Shown here in pieces: positions 7,341 through 14,760 of a DNA stretch of 21,076 bases. Source of the stretch: Erysipelatoclostridium sp. AM42-17 (lineage in GTDB: Bacteria > Bacillota_I > Bacilli_A > Erysipelotrichales > Coprobacillaceae); assembly GCF_003480255.1 (NCBI RefSeq), contig NZ_QUIN01000032.1, positions 1 through 21,076 of the forward strand, given 5' to 3'. A program made the translations under genes and the position numbers. The notes beneath the pieces were generated by a model. It ran no database searches and was not told where the DNA came from. It worked only from the letters and a program-made list of their open reading frames with translations. Within the stretch, counting starts at the first letter, position 1, and each line of letters starts with the position of its first letter.

Positions 7341-8819
7341 ATGAACTCATTAGATCTTTTAAATATTTATTATAATTTTATTTTTAATTACAATGAAATT
7401 TCATATAATCGTGCTTATGAAGATTTCCACACAACAGAATGTTTGAAAAAGTGGTTACAATCTTTTAATATTAATTTAAGTTTTTTCAATCAAGTAGATA
7501 ATGAAAATTGGCAAATGTTTAAAAGGGCAAAATCATTAAAAAATGCTGATTTTTTATTTAAAACTGATTATGATCAGGAGTATAAATCTTTTTATCAAAA
7601 AGAAATAAGAAAATATCAAGTTGCTTTCTTACCGGCAATAGGGGATGAATTGTCAAAAAAAATAATTGATCGAAATTATGCATTAAAATATCAAAATGAC
7701 TCTATCAGAGTTTTTTGTATTGATAAATTGGTTAAAAATAATGATTTTTCATTTTATGGGCCTTTTCAATTGTTTTTAAATGCTTTGTTTCAAATTGATA
7801 ATTGGCCGGGTATTTTTGTATTCAAAGAGCATTTATGGAATTTTATTCCTGTGAAAGATGAAAATGATATTCAAAATGTGTTTAAAAGAATTGAAAATCA
7901 TACTATTTTTGATGACTTTAATTTTAATCATAATGATGGTTACTTCGTTCAGTTAAGTGATTTACACCTAGGAACAAAAAAGACGAATGAGGGAGTTGAG
8001 GTACTAAATGAAAGTTTAGATGAACTCTATCAACATTTGTATAGCCAACACCAAATAAAATATTTGATTACTGGTGATTTGATGAATTCACCAAATCGTA
8101 AGAATATGTATTTAGCTTCACAATTTATGAACCGTTTAAAAAAACAATATCATGGTGATGTAACATTTGTACTAGGAAATCATGATGTTATTGTTCATGG
8201 GTTAAATATTTTTAAAAAGCAAAAAGCAAAAGTTGTTGCTTATTTACTTGGTGAAAATATTAAGGTTTTAGAGCAAGAAAAAATAATAATTATTAAAATT
8301 GATTCAACCTCTGAAGGTAATTTGGCTCGTGGCAAAGTTGGTAAAATTAAATTAGATGAAATAGAGGAAGAATTAGCTTCAATTGAAAATTTAGATCAGT
8401 ATACTTTGATAGCTATGATGCATCATCATTTAATTCCTATTAAAAAAGATGATTTTTTAAAGATTAAATGGAATGAAAAATTATTTATGGGTAAGCTGAT
8501 GGATAGTTCAAAAGCTCTTGTTGATGCTAAAGAAGTTATTGAGTGGCTAGATGGGCATGGTGTTGATTATGTTTTCCACGGTCATAAGCATATTCCTTAT
8601 GTAGGATTATTGAATTCTATGTATATTATTGCAGGAGGATCATCGTGTGGGGGCGGTGCTAAAGAAAGTAAGAGTAGATATTTAAGTTATAATGTATTAA
8701 AATACGATTATTCAACAAATAGATTTAAATACTGCTTTATTTTTTATGATGACTTAACCAAGCAAGAACGTCATCGTGTTAAAGTGAATTTTTTAGGAGG
8801 AAATTATGAAACTAGTTGA
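7341..8819 (+). CDS. Calcineurin-like metallophosphoesterase with unknown N-terminal half
   Basis: The C-terminal part (about residues 200-450 of 492) is a clear two-metal phosphoesterase. It has SDLHLG (D207, H209), TGDLMNS (D246), LGNHD (N280, H281), MMHHHLIP (H361-H363) and HGHKH (H415, H417), which together supply the ligand set of the fold. The first 195 residues are rich in Phe, Tyr, Asn and Lys, with no signal peptide or membrane helix; a recognisable element is WPGIFVFKEHLWNFIPV at 155-171. I do not recognise this half as any named domain. Substrate is unknown: nucleotides, nucleic acid ends or phosphoprotein are all possible for this superfamily. GAGGTGA lies close to the start. The next gene begins 14 bases before this one ends, with its ribosome site inside this gene, so the two products are probably made together. 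Confidence 0.85.
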   Translation: MNSLDLLNIYYNFIFNYNEISYNRAYEDFHTTECLKKWLQSFNINLSFFNQVDNENWQMFKRAKSLKNADFLFKTDYDQEYKSFYQKEIRKYQVAFLPAIGDELSKKIIDRNYALKYQNDSIRVFCIDKLVKNNDFSFYGPFQLFLNALFQIDNWPGIFVFKEHLWNFIPVKDENDIQNVFKRIENHTIFDDFNFNHNDGYFVQLSDLHLGTKKTNEGVEVLNESLDELYQHLYSQHQIKYLITGDLMNSPNRKNMYLASQFMNRLKKQYHGDVTFVLGNHDVIVHGLNIFKKQKAKVVAYLLGENIKVLEQEKIIIIKIDSTSEGNLARGKVGKIKLDEIEEELASIENLDQYTLIAMMHHHLIPIKKDDFLKIKWNEKLFMGKLMDSSKALVDAKEVIEWLDGHGVDYVFHGHKHIPYVGLLNSMYIIAGGSSCGGGAKESKSRYLSYNVLKYDYSTNRFKYCFIFYDDLTKQERHRVKVNFLGGNYETS

Positions 8820-10188
8820 TAAAATGAAAGATGAAAAATTAGGTACTGCACTACTTTATAACTTTACTAAAGGATATGGACATGTGCCAATGGATGTATA
8901 TGATATTGTGTTACCTTTATTATTTGATGATTCTTTTAGAAAACATATTCAAGAAGCTTCATCTTTTGAAGAATGCTTACAAATGTGTCAAAGTGAAAAT
9001 GCTCAGTTTTTTCAAAATATTCTTACTGATTATCAGGAAAGTAAAGAAATGACATCCAGAGCTCTAGGTATTTGCCTTTTAAATCAATATTTACGCTTTG
9101 AAGTTGAAGATGCACAAATGAAAGGAATTGCTAATGAAAGCAGTATTCTTGATCTAAATGAGGCAATTCGTTTAGGAGAAGAATTAAAAGGAAAAAATAT
9201 AGATGAAATTTTAAAGTCTTTAAAAAAAAAGAAAATGAAAATAGTTTTTCTCGATAGAGAAACTGTAGGTCATGATTTAGATTTTCAGGAATTAATGGAT
9301 TTAGGTGAAGTTTATATTTATGATCAAACAAAGAGAGAAGATATTGTATCAAGAATTCATGATGCACATATTGTCATTACTAATAAGCACATTTTAAATG
9401 AAGAAGTATTAAAACAAGCACCTTTGGTAGAACTTATATGTGTGACAGCAACAGGATACAATAATATTGATATTGATTATTGTCATCAACATCAAATTAC
9501 TGTATGTAATGTGCAAGGCTATTCAACAAATAGTGTTGCTCAACATACGTTTGCACTATTACTAGATTTGTATGAAAAAAATCATTATTATCATAACTAC
9601 GTTTCATCTGGGCAATATAGTTCTTCATCTTTGTTTACTCATTTTGAACAGCCATTCTATGAACTTGAGGGAAAAACATGGGGAATTGTTGGACTAGGTA
9701 ACATTGGTAAAAAAGTTGCTCAAATCGCCAAAACATTTGGTTGCCATGTTGTTTATTATTCAACAAGTGGAAAGAATAATTCTAGTGAATACCAAAAAGT
9801 AGATTTTGATACTTTATTAAGTACATGTGATATTATTACAATTCATGCTCCTCTTAATAAGCAGACACATCATTTATTTAATAAAGAAGCCTTTGCTAAA
9901 ATGAAAAAAACAAGTTATTTAATTAATGTTGGTCGTGGACCGATTATTAATGAAAATGATTTATATGAAGCTTTAAAAAATGATGTTATTGCAGGAGCAG
10001 GGTTAGATGTATTTGAACAAGAACCAATGGGTAAAGATAATCCTTTATTGGCAATTCAAAATCCAACAAAATTACTCATGACACCACATATTGCATGGGC
10101 GACTCAAGAAGCAAGAGCACGTTGTATTAAAGAAGTAATTGAAAATATTAAAGCTTATCAAATAAATAAACCAAGAAATGTATGCTAA
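8806..10188 (+). CDS. D-2-hydroxyacid dehydrogenase with unknown N-terminal domain
   Basis: Residues 144-455 of 460 form an NAD-dependent D-2-hydroxyacid dehydrogenase. Visible are TATGYNNID at 214-222, the NAD-binding GLGNIG at 296-301, NVGRG at 374-378 (catalytic Arg), DVFEQEP at 401-407 (catalytic Glu) and PHIAWAT at 427-433 (catalytic His). The AWAT...EAR ending resembles the hydroxypyruvate/glycerate reductase branch, so glycerate or a related acid is a reasonable but unproven substrate. Residues 1-140 are extra: mostly helical-looking and acidic, with LPLLFDD at 36-42, and not recognised by me. A Lys-rich linker (KSLKKKKMK) encoded by a 9-A run joins the parts. An internal start at M144 lacks a ribosome site, whereas ATG 8806 has AGGAGG five bases upstream. 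It overlaps the phosphoesterase gene by 14 bases. Confidence 0.88.
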   Translation: MKLVDKMKDEKLGTALLYNFTKGYGHVPMDVYDIVLPLLFDDSFRKHIQEASSFEECLQMCQSENAQFFQNILTDYQESKEMTSRALGICLLNQYLRFEVEDAQMKGIANESSILDLNEAIRLGEELKGKNIDEILKSLKKKKMKIVFLDRETVGHDLDFQELMDLGEVYIYDQTKREDIVSRIHDAHIVITNKHILNEEVLKQAPLVELICVTATGYNNIDIDYCHQHQITVCNVQGYSTNSVAQHTFALLLDLYEKNHYYHNYVSSGQYSSSSLFTHFEQPFYELEGKTWGIVGLGNIGKKVAQIAKTFGCHVVYYSTSGKNNSSEYQKVDFDTLLSTCDIITIHAPLNKQTHHLFNKEAFAKMKKTSYLINVGRGPIINENDLYEALKNDVIAGAGLDVFEQEPMGKDNPLLAIQNPTKLLMTPHIAWATQEARARCIKEVIENIKAYQINKPRNVC

Positions 10189-10202
10189 ACATACATTTTT
10201 TT
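10176..10202 (+). terminator. Terminator containing the dehydrogenase stop codon
   Basis: AAATGTATG (10176-10184) pairs with CATACATTT (10190-10198) around the loop CTAAA, followed by a T-run to 10202. The TAA stop (10186-10188) sits in the loop and the last codons form the left arm of the stem, so a ribosome finishing the gene would cover the terminator. Confidence 0.85.
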
Positions 10203-10211
10203 CTTTTTTTG

Positions 10212-10220
10212 TGTTATACT
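10212..10220 (+). promoter_or_regulatory. Extended -10 promoter of the DEAD-box helicase gene
   Basis: TGTTATACT is an extended -10 box (TGn plus TATACT) 27 bases before the start codon. The upstream -35 position falls in the T-rich end of the preceding terminator, with no good hexamer. Confidence 0.5.
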
Positions 10221-10247
10221 TCATGAGCGTTAAGAAAAGGAGAAAGA

Positions 10248-11834
10248 ATGGAAAACTTATTTGAAAAATTAGGATTAAGTCAAGATGTATTAAAAGCAAT
10301 TAAGAATATGGGATTTGTTAAACCATCGCCAATTCAAGAAAAAGCAATACCTGAAGTATTAGGTGGTCATGATATCATTGGACAAGCTCAAACTGGAACA
10401 GGAAAAACATTAGCTTTTGGAAGTGCAATTTTATCAAAAATCAATGAATCACATGATTTACCCCAAGCATTGATTATTTCACCAACTCGTGAATTAGCAA
10501 TGCAAATCAACGAAGAAATAAAAAGAATTGGGAAATATAAAGAATTAACTTATGTATGTGTTTATGGCGGAAGTGAAATTGAAAAACAAATTAAAATAAT
10601 AAAAAAAGGCGTTGATGTGGTTATTGGTACACCTGGACGCATTATGGATTTAATGCGTAGAAAAGTATTAAAATTACAGGCTGTAGATTATGTTGTTTTA
10701 GATGAAGCGGATGAGATGTTAAAAATGGGCTTTGTTGAAGATGTTGAAACAATATTAGAAAAAACAAACTCTCATCGTCAAACTGTTTTGTTTTCAGCTA
10801 CAATGCCTCAAGGAATTAAAAAAATTGCTAAAAAATATATGAAAGAAGACTATCAACATATAGCCATTAAACAAAAAACACAAACAGCGACAACAGTTAA
10901 ACAATATTATTATGAGGTAAAAGAAAAAGACCGTTTTGAAACACTTTGTCGTTTAATAGATGTTTCACAGGTTCAAACAGGTATTATTTTTTGCCGAACT
11001 AAAAGAAGTGTTGATGAAGTTGTAGAACTGATGCAAAAGGCTAACTATAGTGTAGAAGCGATGCATGGTGACTTAAATCAAAATCATAGAATGAACACAT
11101 TAAGGAAATTAAAAACAGGGGCTATTCAGTTTTTAGTAGCGACTGATGTCGCCGCAAGGGGAATTGATGTTGAAAATGTAAGTCATGTTATTAATTATGG
11201 ATTACCTCAAGAAGTAGAAGCATATGTTCATCGTATTGGTCGTACTGGTAGAGCTAATAAAAAAGGGATTGCTTATACTATTATTTCTCCTCGTGATCAT
11301 TCATTTTTAAAGCAAATTGAAAAAGAAACACACTCTACTATTGAAAAAGGAGTGATTCCTACATTAACAGAAATAAAAATGAACAAAGTAAATCGTATTT
11401 TATCACAAGCAGAAGATGAAATATTTCAAGGACATCATAAAAAGTTTAAATCTATTGTAAATGAAATTGATGAAACGATGCTCCCGGATTTTACAGCTGC
11501 CTTAATTCAACTTGTCTATCACCAACAAACAGGATATGCCTATACTAAAGAAACAATTACTACACCTAGAAAAAAGAAAAAGGGAGCAAGTGAAGGTTTT
11601 GTAAGATTATTTGTCACTGCAGGAACGATGGATAAAGTAAAAAAAGGGGATATTATTGATTTCTTTGTAGAAAAGGCAAATGTTAATCGAGAGGATATTC
11701 AAGGAATTGATATAAAAAGAAAATTTACTTTTGTCAATATTAGAGAAAATCAAATTGAAAAGGTTTTACGAAATTGTCAAAAAGAAAAAATACATAATCG
11801 ACGTATTGAAATAGAAGTTGCTAATCAAAAATAA
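10248..11834 (+). CDS. DEAD-box RNA helicase with DbpA-type RNA-binding tail
   Basis: The protein is an ATP-dependent RNA helicase, likely in ribosome assembly, RNA decay or cold adaptation. All core motifs are present in 528 residues: Q motif (GFVKPSPIQ, 22-30), Walker A AQTGTGKT (47-54), PTRELA (79-84), TPGR (128-131), DEAD (152-155), SAT (183-185), IIFCRTK (246-252), ARGIDV (303-308) and HRIGRTGR (328-335). After a dimerisation-like stretch and a basic linker (RKKKKG, 441-446), residues 449-523 look like the DbpA/CsdA RNA-binding domain (GFVRLFVTAGTMDKVKKGDI, ending RRIEIEVA). This tail is what B. subtilis YxiN uses to bind 23S rRNA, so a DeaD/YxiN-like role is most likely; the exact orthologue is not settled. 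AAGGAG at 10237-10242 gives spacing 5. It is monocistronic. Confidence 0.94.
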   Translation: MENLFEKLGLSQDVLKAIKNMGFVKPSPIQEKAIPEVLGGHDIIGQAQTGTGKTLAFGSAILSKINESHDLPQALIISPTRELAMQINEEIKRIGKYKELTYVCVYGGSEIEKQIKIIKKGVDVVIGTPGRIMDLMRRKVLKLQAVDYVVLDEADEMLKMGFVEDVETILEKTNSHRQTVLFSATMPQGIKKIAKKYMKEDYQHIAIKQKTQTATTVKQYYYEVKEKDRFETLCRLIDVSQVQTGIIFCRTKRSVDEVVELMQKANYSVEAMHGDLNQNHRMNTLRKLKTGAIQFLVATDVAARGIDVENVSHVINYGLPQEVEAYVHRIGRTGRANKKGIAYTIISPRDHSFLKQIEKETHSTIEKGVIPTLTEIKMNKVNRILSQAEDEIFQGHHKKFKSIVNEIDETMLPDFTAALIQLVYHQQTGYAYTKETITTPRKKKKGASEGFVRLFVTAGTMDKVKKGDIIDFFVEKANVNREDIQGIDIKRKFTFVNIRENQIEKVLRNCQKEKIHNRRIEIEVANQK

Positions 11835-11868
11835 AGTGTCTCTAAACAAATAAAGACACTTTATTTTT
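11830..11868 (+). terminator. Terminator of the helicase gene, possibly bidirectional
   Basis: AATAAAGTGTCT (11830-11841) pairs perfectly with AGACACTTTATT (11854-11865) around a 12-base loop, followed by T. The TAA stop (11832-11834) lies in the left arm. A-rich bases at 11827-11831 would give a U-run on the minus strand too, so it could work both ways. Confidence 0.85.
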
Positions 11869-11879
11869 ATTTAATTAAA

Positions 11880-11916
11880 AGTCTGCTAAAAAGGTATATA
11901 TTAAGCAGATTATTTT
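11880..11916 (+). repeat. Inverted repeat upstream of the ppdK promoter
   Basis: TCTGCT (11882-11887) and AGCAGA (11904-11909), extended by one G-U and one A-T pair, form an 8-bp stem with a 16-base A/T-rich loop, followed by TATTTTC. It lies between the helicase terminator and the ppdK -35 box. It may be a back-up terminator or a regulator site; neither is proven. Confidence 0.4.
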
Positions 11917-11948
11917 CATATCTTTGGAAAAGAAAATGATGATTTAAC

Positions 11949-11977
11949 TTGAATGTAAACGCTAACAAGTATATAAT
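11949..11977 (+). promoter_or_regulatory. Promoter of ppdK
   Basis: TTGAAT (11949-11954) and TATAAT (11972-11977) are spaced by 17 bases, the best-formed promoter in the window. Transcription would start near 11984, giving a leader of about 30 bases that holds the AAGGAGG ribosome site at 11997-12003. Confidence 0.8.
11954..11967 (+). promoter_or_regulatory. Catabolite-responsive element (cre) in the ppdK promoter
   Basis: TGTAAACGCTAACA matches every position of the CcpA cre consensus TGWAANCGNTNWCA. It fills most of the spacer between the -35 and -10 boxes, where bound CcpA would normally block RNA polymerase. This predicts repression of ppdK on preferred sugars. Another LacI-family regulator could use the same site; the ccpA gene itself is not in the window. 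Confidence 0.75.
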
Positions 11978-12012
11978 TAATTTATGAGTTATTTCTAAGG
12001 AGGATTAGTTTA

Positions 12013-14679
12013 ATGAAGAAATACGTTTATATGTTTAGTGAAGGTAATGAAATGATGCGTGATCTTCTTGGAGGTAAAGGAGCAAACTTAGCTCAAATGG
12101 TAAATTTAGGTTTACCTGTACCACAAGGGTTCACTGTAACAACAGAAGCATGTAATGAATATTATGCAGATGGACAAATCATCAATGAAACAATGAAAAA
12201 ACAAATTGATGAAGCATTAGAAAGACTAGAAAAATTAGCTGGTAAAAAACTTGGAGGATTAGATAATCCATTATTAGTTTCTGTACGTTCTGGAGCTAAA
12301 TTCTCAATGCCAGGTATGATGGATACAATTTTAAATTTAGGATTAAATGATGAAACAGTTGAAGTTGTAGCAAAACAAACTGATAATCGCCGTTTTGCAT
12401 TTGATAGTTATCGTCGTTTTATTCAAATGTATTCAGATGTTGTATGTGAAATTGATAAAGAATTATTTGAAGCAAAATTAACAGCATTAAAAAATAATAA
12501 TGGATATGAAAGTGATTTGGATATCACTGCAGAGGATTTTGAAAATATTATTATTCCTCAATACAAAGAAATTTTTAAAGAACAATTAGGACGTGATTTT
12601 CCACAAGATGCAAAAGAACAATTAATGGGTGCTGTATTAGCTGTATTTAGATCATGGAATAATGACCGTGCTATCATCTATCGTAATTTAAACGGTATTC
12701 CTCATGATTTAGGAACTGCTGTAAATGTTCAACAAATGGTATTTGGTAATATGGGTAATGATTCAGGAACTGGGGTTTTATTTACTCGTAATGCTGCTAA
12801 TGGTGATAATCATATTTATGGTGAATACTTAATTAACGCACAAGGTGAAGATGTTGTTGCAGGTATTCGTACACCACAAAAAATTGATCGTTTAGCAGAA
12901 GATATGCCTGAAATTTATAAACAATTAGTAACAATTGTTAAAGGATTAGAAAAACATTATAAAGATATGCAAGACTGTGAATTTACAGTTGAAAACGGAA
13001 AATTATATTTATTACAAACAAGAAATGGTAAACGTACTGGAAAAGCCGCATTAAAGATTGCTGTAGATTTAGTACATGAAGGACTAATCAATAAATACGA
13101 AGCAATGACTCGTATTGAACCTGATCAAGTAAGTCAATTACTTCATCCTAACTTTACTGCTGAAGCATTAAAACAAGCTACTCCTATTCTTGAAGGGTTA
13201 CCTGCTTCACCAGGTGCTGGTGCAGGTAAAGTTTACTTAACTGCAGAAAAAGTTCATGAAAAAGCTGTAGCTGGTGAAAAAGTTGTTTTAGTGAGACATG
13301 AAACTTCACCAGAAGATATCCAAGGTATGGTTGATTGTGAAGGTATTTTAACTTCTACAGGTGGTATGACAAGCCATGCAGCCGTTGTTGCTCGTGGTAT
13401 GGGTAAATGCTGTATTGTTGGTGCTAAAGCATTATCAATTGATTATGATGCTGGTACTTTTACAATTGATGGAAAAACTTATCCAGAAGGAACTGAAGTA
13501 TCATTAGATGGATCTACTGGTAAAGTATATATGGGTGTTTTAGATTCTGAAGAGTCAGAATTAACTGGTGATTTTGCAGAATTAATGTCATGGGCTGATG
13601 AAATTAAACGTTTGGAAGTACGTGCAAATGCTGATAGCCCACGTGATGCCGCAGTAGCTATTAAATTTGGTGCTGAAGGTGTTGGTTTATGTAGAACTGA
13701 ACATATGTTCTTTGAAGGTGATCGTATTGAATATGTGAGAGAAATGATTTTAGCTGACACTGTTGAAGAACGTATTAAAGCATTAGATGAATTATATAAA
13801 TTCCAAGTTGAAGATTTTAGAGGAATCTATCGTGCAATGGTTGGATTACCAGTAACAGTACGTTTATTAGATCCACCACTTCATGAATTCTTACCTCATA
13901 CAGATGAAGAATATCAAGCTGTTGCTGATAAACTTGGAAAAACTTTAGAAGAAGTTAAAGCAAAAGGTGCTTCATTAAAAGAAGTCAATCCAATGTTAGG
14001 ACATCGTGGTTCTCGTTTAGCAGTAACATATCCAGAAATTTACAATATGCAAGTCAAAGCAATTGTTGATGCTGCTATTGATGTTGAAAGAGAATTAGGA
14101 TGTACAATTGTTCCTGAAATCATGTTACCATTAATTGGTAGTGAATCAGAAATTACTTATGTTAAAAATAACGTAACAAAAGCTATAGATGCTGCTATTA
14201 TGGCTAAAAATGCTAAAATTGAATATAAGATTGGTACAATGATTGAAATTCCTAGAGCTGCATTAACTGCTGATCAAATTGCTAAACATGCTGAATTCTT
14301 CTCATTTGGTACAAACGACTTAACTCAAATGACATTTGGATTCTCACGTGATGATGTTGGTTCATTCTTACCAGAATACATTAAACGTAAAGTTATTCAA
14401 GTTGATCCTTTTGTTTCATTGGATCAAAGTGGTGTTGGTCAATTAATTCAAATGGCAGCAGAAAAAGGACGTAGTGTTCGTCCAAATATTAAATTAGGTA
14501 TTTGTGGTGAACACGGTGGAGATCCTGAATCAATTAAATTCTGTCATAAAACTGGATTAACTTATGTTTCTTGTTCACCATACCGTGTATTAATTGCACG
14601 TTTGGCTGCTGCTCAAGCTGCTGCTGAAGAAATTATCATTGAACATAATAATGATAAAATCACAGTACAAGATAAATAA
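12013..14679 (+). CDS. ppdK: Pyruvate, phosphate dikinase
   Basis: PPDK reversibly converts ATP, phosphate and pyruvate into AMP, pyrophosphate and phosphoenolpyruvate. The 888-residue protein has an N-terminal ATP-grasp domain (GGKGANLAQM at 20-29, SVRSGAKFSMPGMMDT at 90-105), a swivelling phosphohistidine domain with catalytic H455 in GGMTSHAAVVARG, and a C-terminal PEP/pyruvate barrel with GICGEHGGDP and the catalytic cysteine C854 in YVSCSPYRV. H455 is at the same number as in the Clostridium symbiosum enzyme; the barrel side is about 20 residues longer. AAGGAGG at 11997-12003 gives spacing 9. Arginine codons are mostly CGT, as expected for an abundant enzyme. It may run toward PEP (gluconeogenesis) or toward ATP (PPi-type glycolysis); the cre in its promoter favours repression by sugar and hence the former. 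It is monocistronic. Confidence 0.97.
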   Translation: MKKYVYMFSEGNEMMRDLLGGKGANLAQMVNLGLPVPQGFTVTTEACNEYYADGQIINETMKKQIDEALERLEKLAGKKLGGLDNPLLVSVRSGAKFSMPGMMDTILNLGLNDETVEVVAKQTDNRRFAFDSYRRFIQMYSDVVCEIDKELFEAKLTALKNNNGYESDLDITAEDFENIIIPQYKEIFKEQLGRDFPQDAKEQLMGAVLAVFRSWNNDRAIIYRNLNGIPHDLGTAVNVQQMVFGNMGNDSGTGVLFTRNAANGDNHIYGEYLINAQGEDVVAGIRTPQKIDRLAEDMPEIYKQLVTIVKGLEKHYKDMQDCEFTVENGKLYLLQTRNGKRTGKAALKIAVDLVHEGLINKYEAMTRIEPDQVSQLLHPNFTAEALKQATPILEGLPASPGAGAGKVYLTAEKVHEKAVAGEKVVLVRHETSPEDIQGMVDCEGILTSTGGMTSHAAVVARGMGKCCIVGAKALSIDYDAGTFTIDGKTYPEGTEVSLDGSTGKVYMGVLDSEESELTGDFAELMSWADEIKRLEVRANADSPRDAAVAIKFGAEGVGLCRTEHMFFEGDRIEYVREMILADTVEERIKALDELYKFQVEDFRGIYRAMVGLPVTVRLLDPPLHEFLPHTDEEYQAVADKLGKTLEEVKAKGASLKEVNPMLGHRGSRLAVTYPEIYNMQVKAIVDAAIDVERELGCTIVPEIMLPLIGSESEITYVKNNVTKAIDAAIMAKNAKIEYKIGTMIEIPRAALTADQIAKHAEFFSFGTNDLTQMTFGFSRDDVGSFLPEYIKRKVIQVDPFVSLDQSGVGQLIQMAAEKGRSVRPNIKLGICGEHGGDPESIKFCHKTGLTYVSCSPYRVLIARLAAAQAAAEEIIIEHNNDKITVQDK

Positions 14680-14681
14680 TT

Positions 14682-14711
14682 AAAATGGTATCGCAAGATA
14701 CCATTTTTTTT
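14682..14711 (+). terminator. Intrinsic terminator of ppdK
   Basis: AAAATGGTATC (14682-14692) pairs with GATACCATTTT (14697-14707) around a GCAA tetraloop of the stable GNRA type, followed by T to 14711. Confidence 0.93.
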
Positions 14712-14726
14712 ATGCTTGTTTTATAG

Positions 14727-14732
14727 TATAAT
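14727..14732 (+). promoter_or_regulatory. -10 box of the dprA-like/rhomboid unit
   Basis: A perfect TATAAT lies 28 bases before the start codon. The -35 position falls inside the U-run of the ppdK terminator (TTTTTT), so the promoter and terminator are packed together with almost no spare sequence. Confidence 0.45.
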
Positions 14733-14760
14733 AACTGTATATGTGGAAAGGCGGAGCGTT

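Noticed and set aside
9222..9240. Two separate genes joined by a sequencing error in the A-run
   Set aside because: The frame is open throughout, and no ribosome site precedes M144, so a single fused gene is the simpler reading; kept only as a slippage idea.
9131..9367. Minus-strand open frame inside the dehydrogenase gene
   Set aside because: Its Leu/Phe-rich translation is the antisense of Lys/Glu-rich coding sequence; it has no ribosome site.
10072..10299. Minus-strand open frame across the dehydrogenase end and helicase start
   Set aside because: It runs through a clear terminator and promoter on the other strand, overlaps two real genes and encodes low-complexity hydrophobic sequence.
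13479..13760. Minus-strand open frame inside ppdK
   Set aside because: It is fully inside a conserved enzyme gene, with no ribosome site or promoter; a shadow of biased codons.
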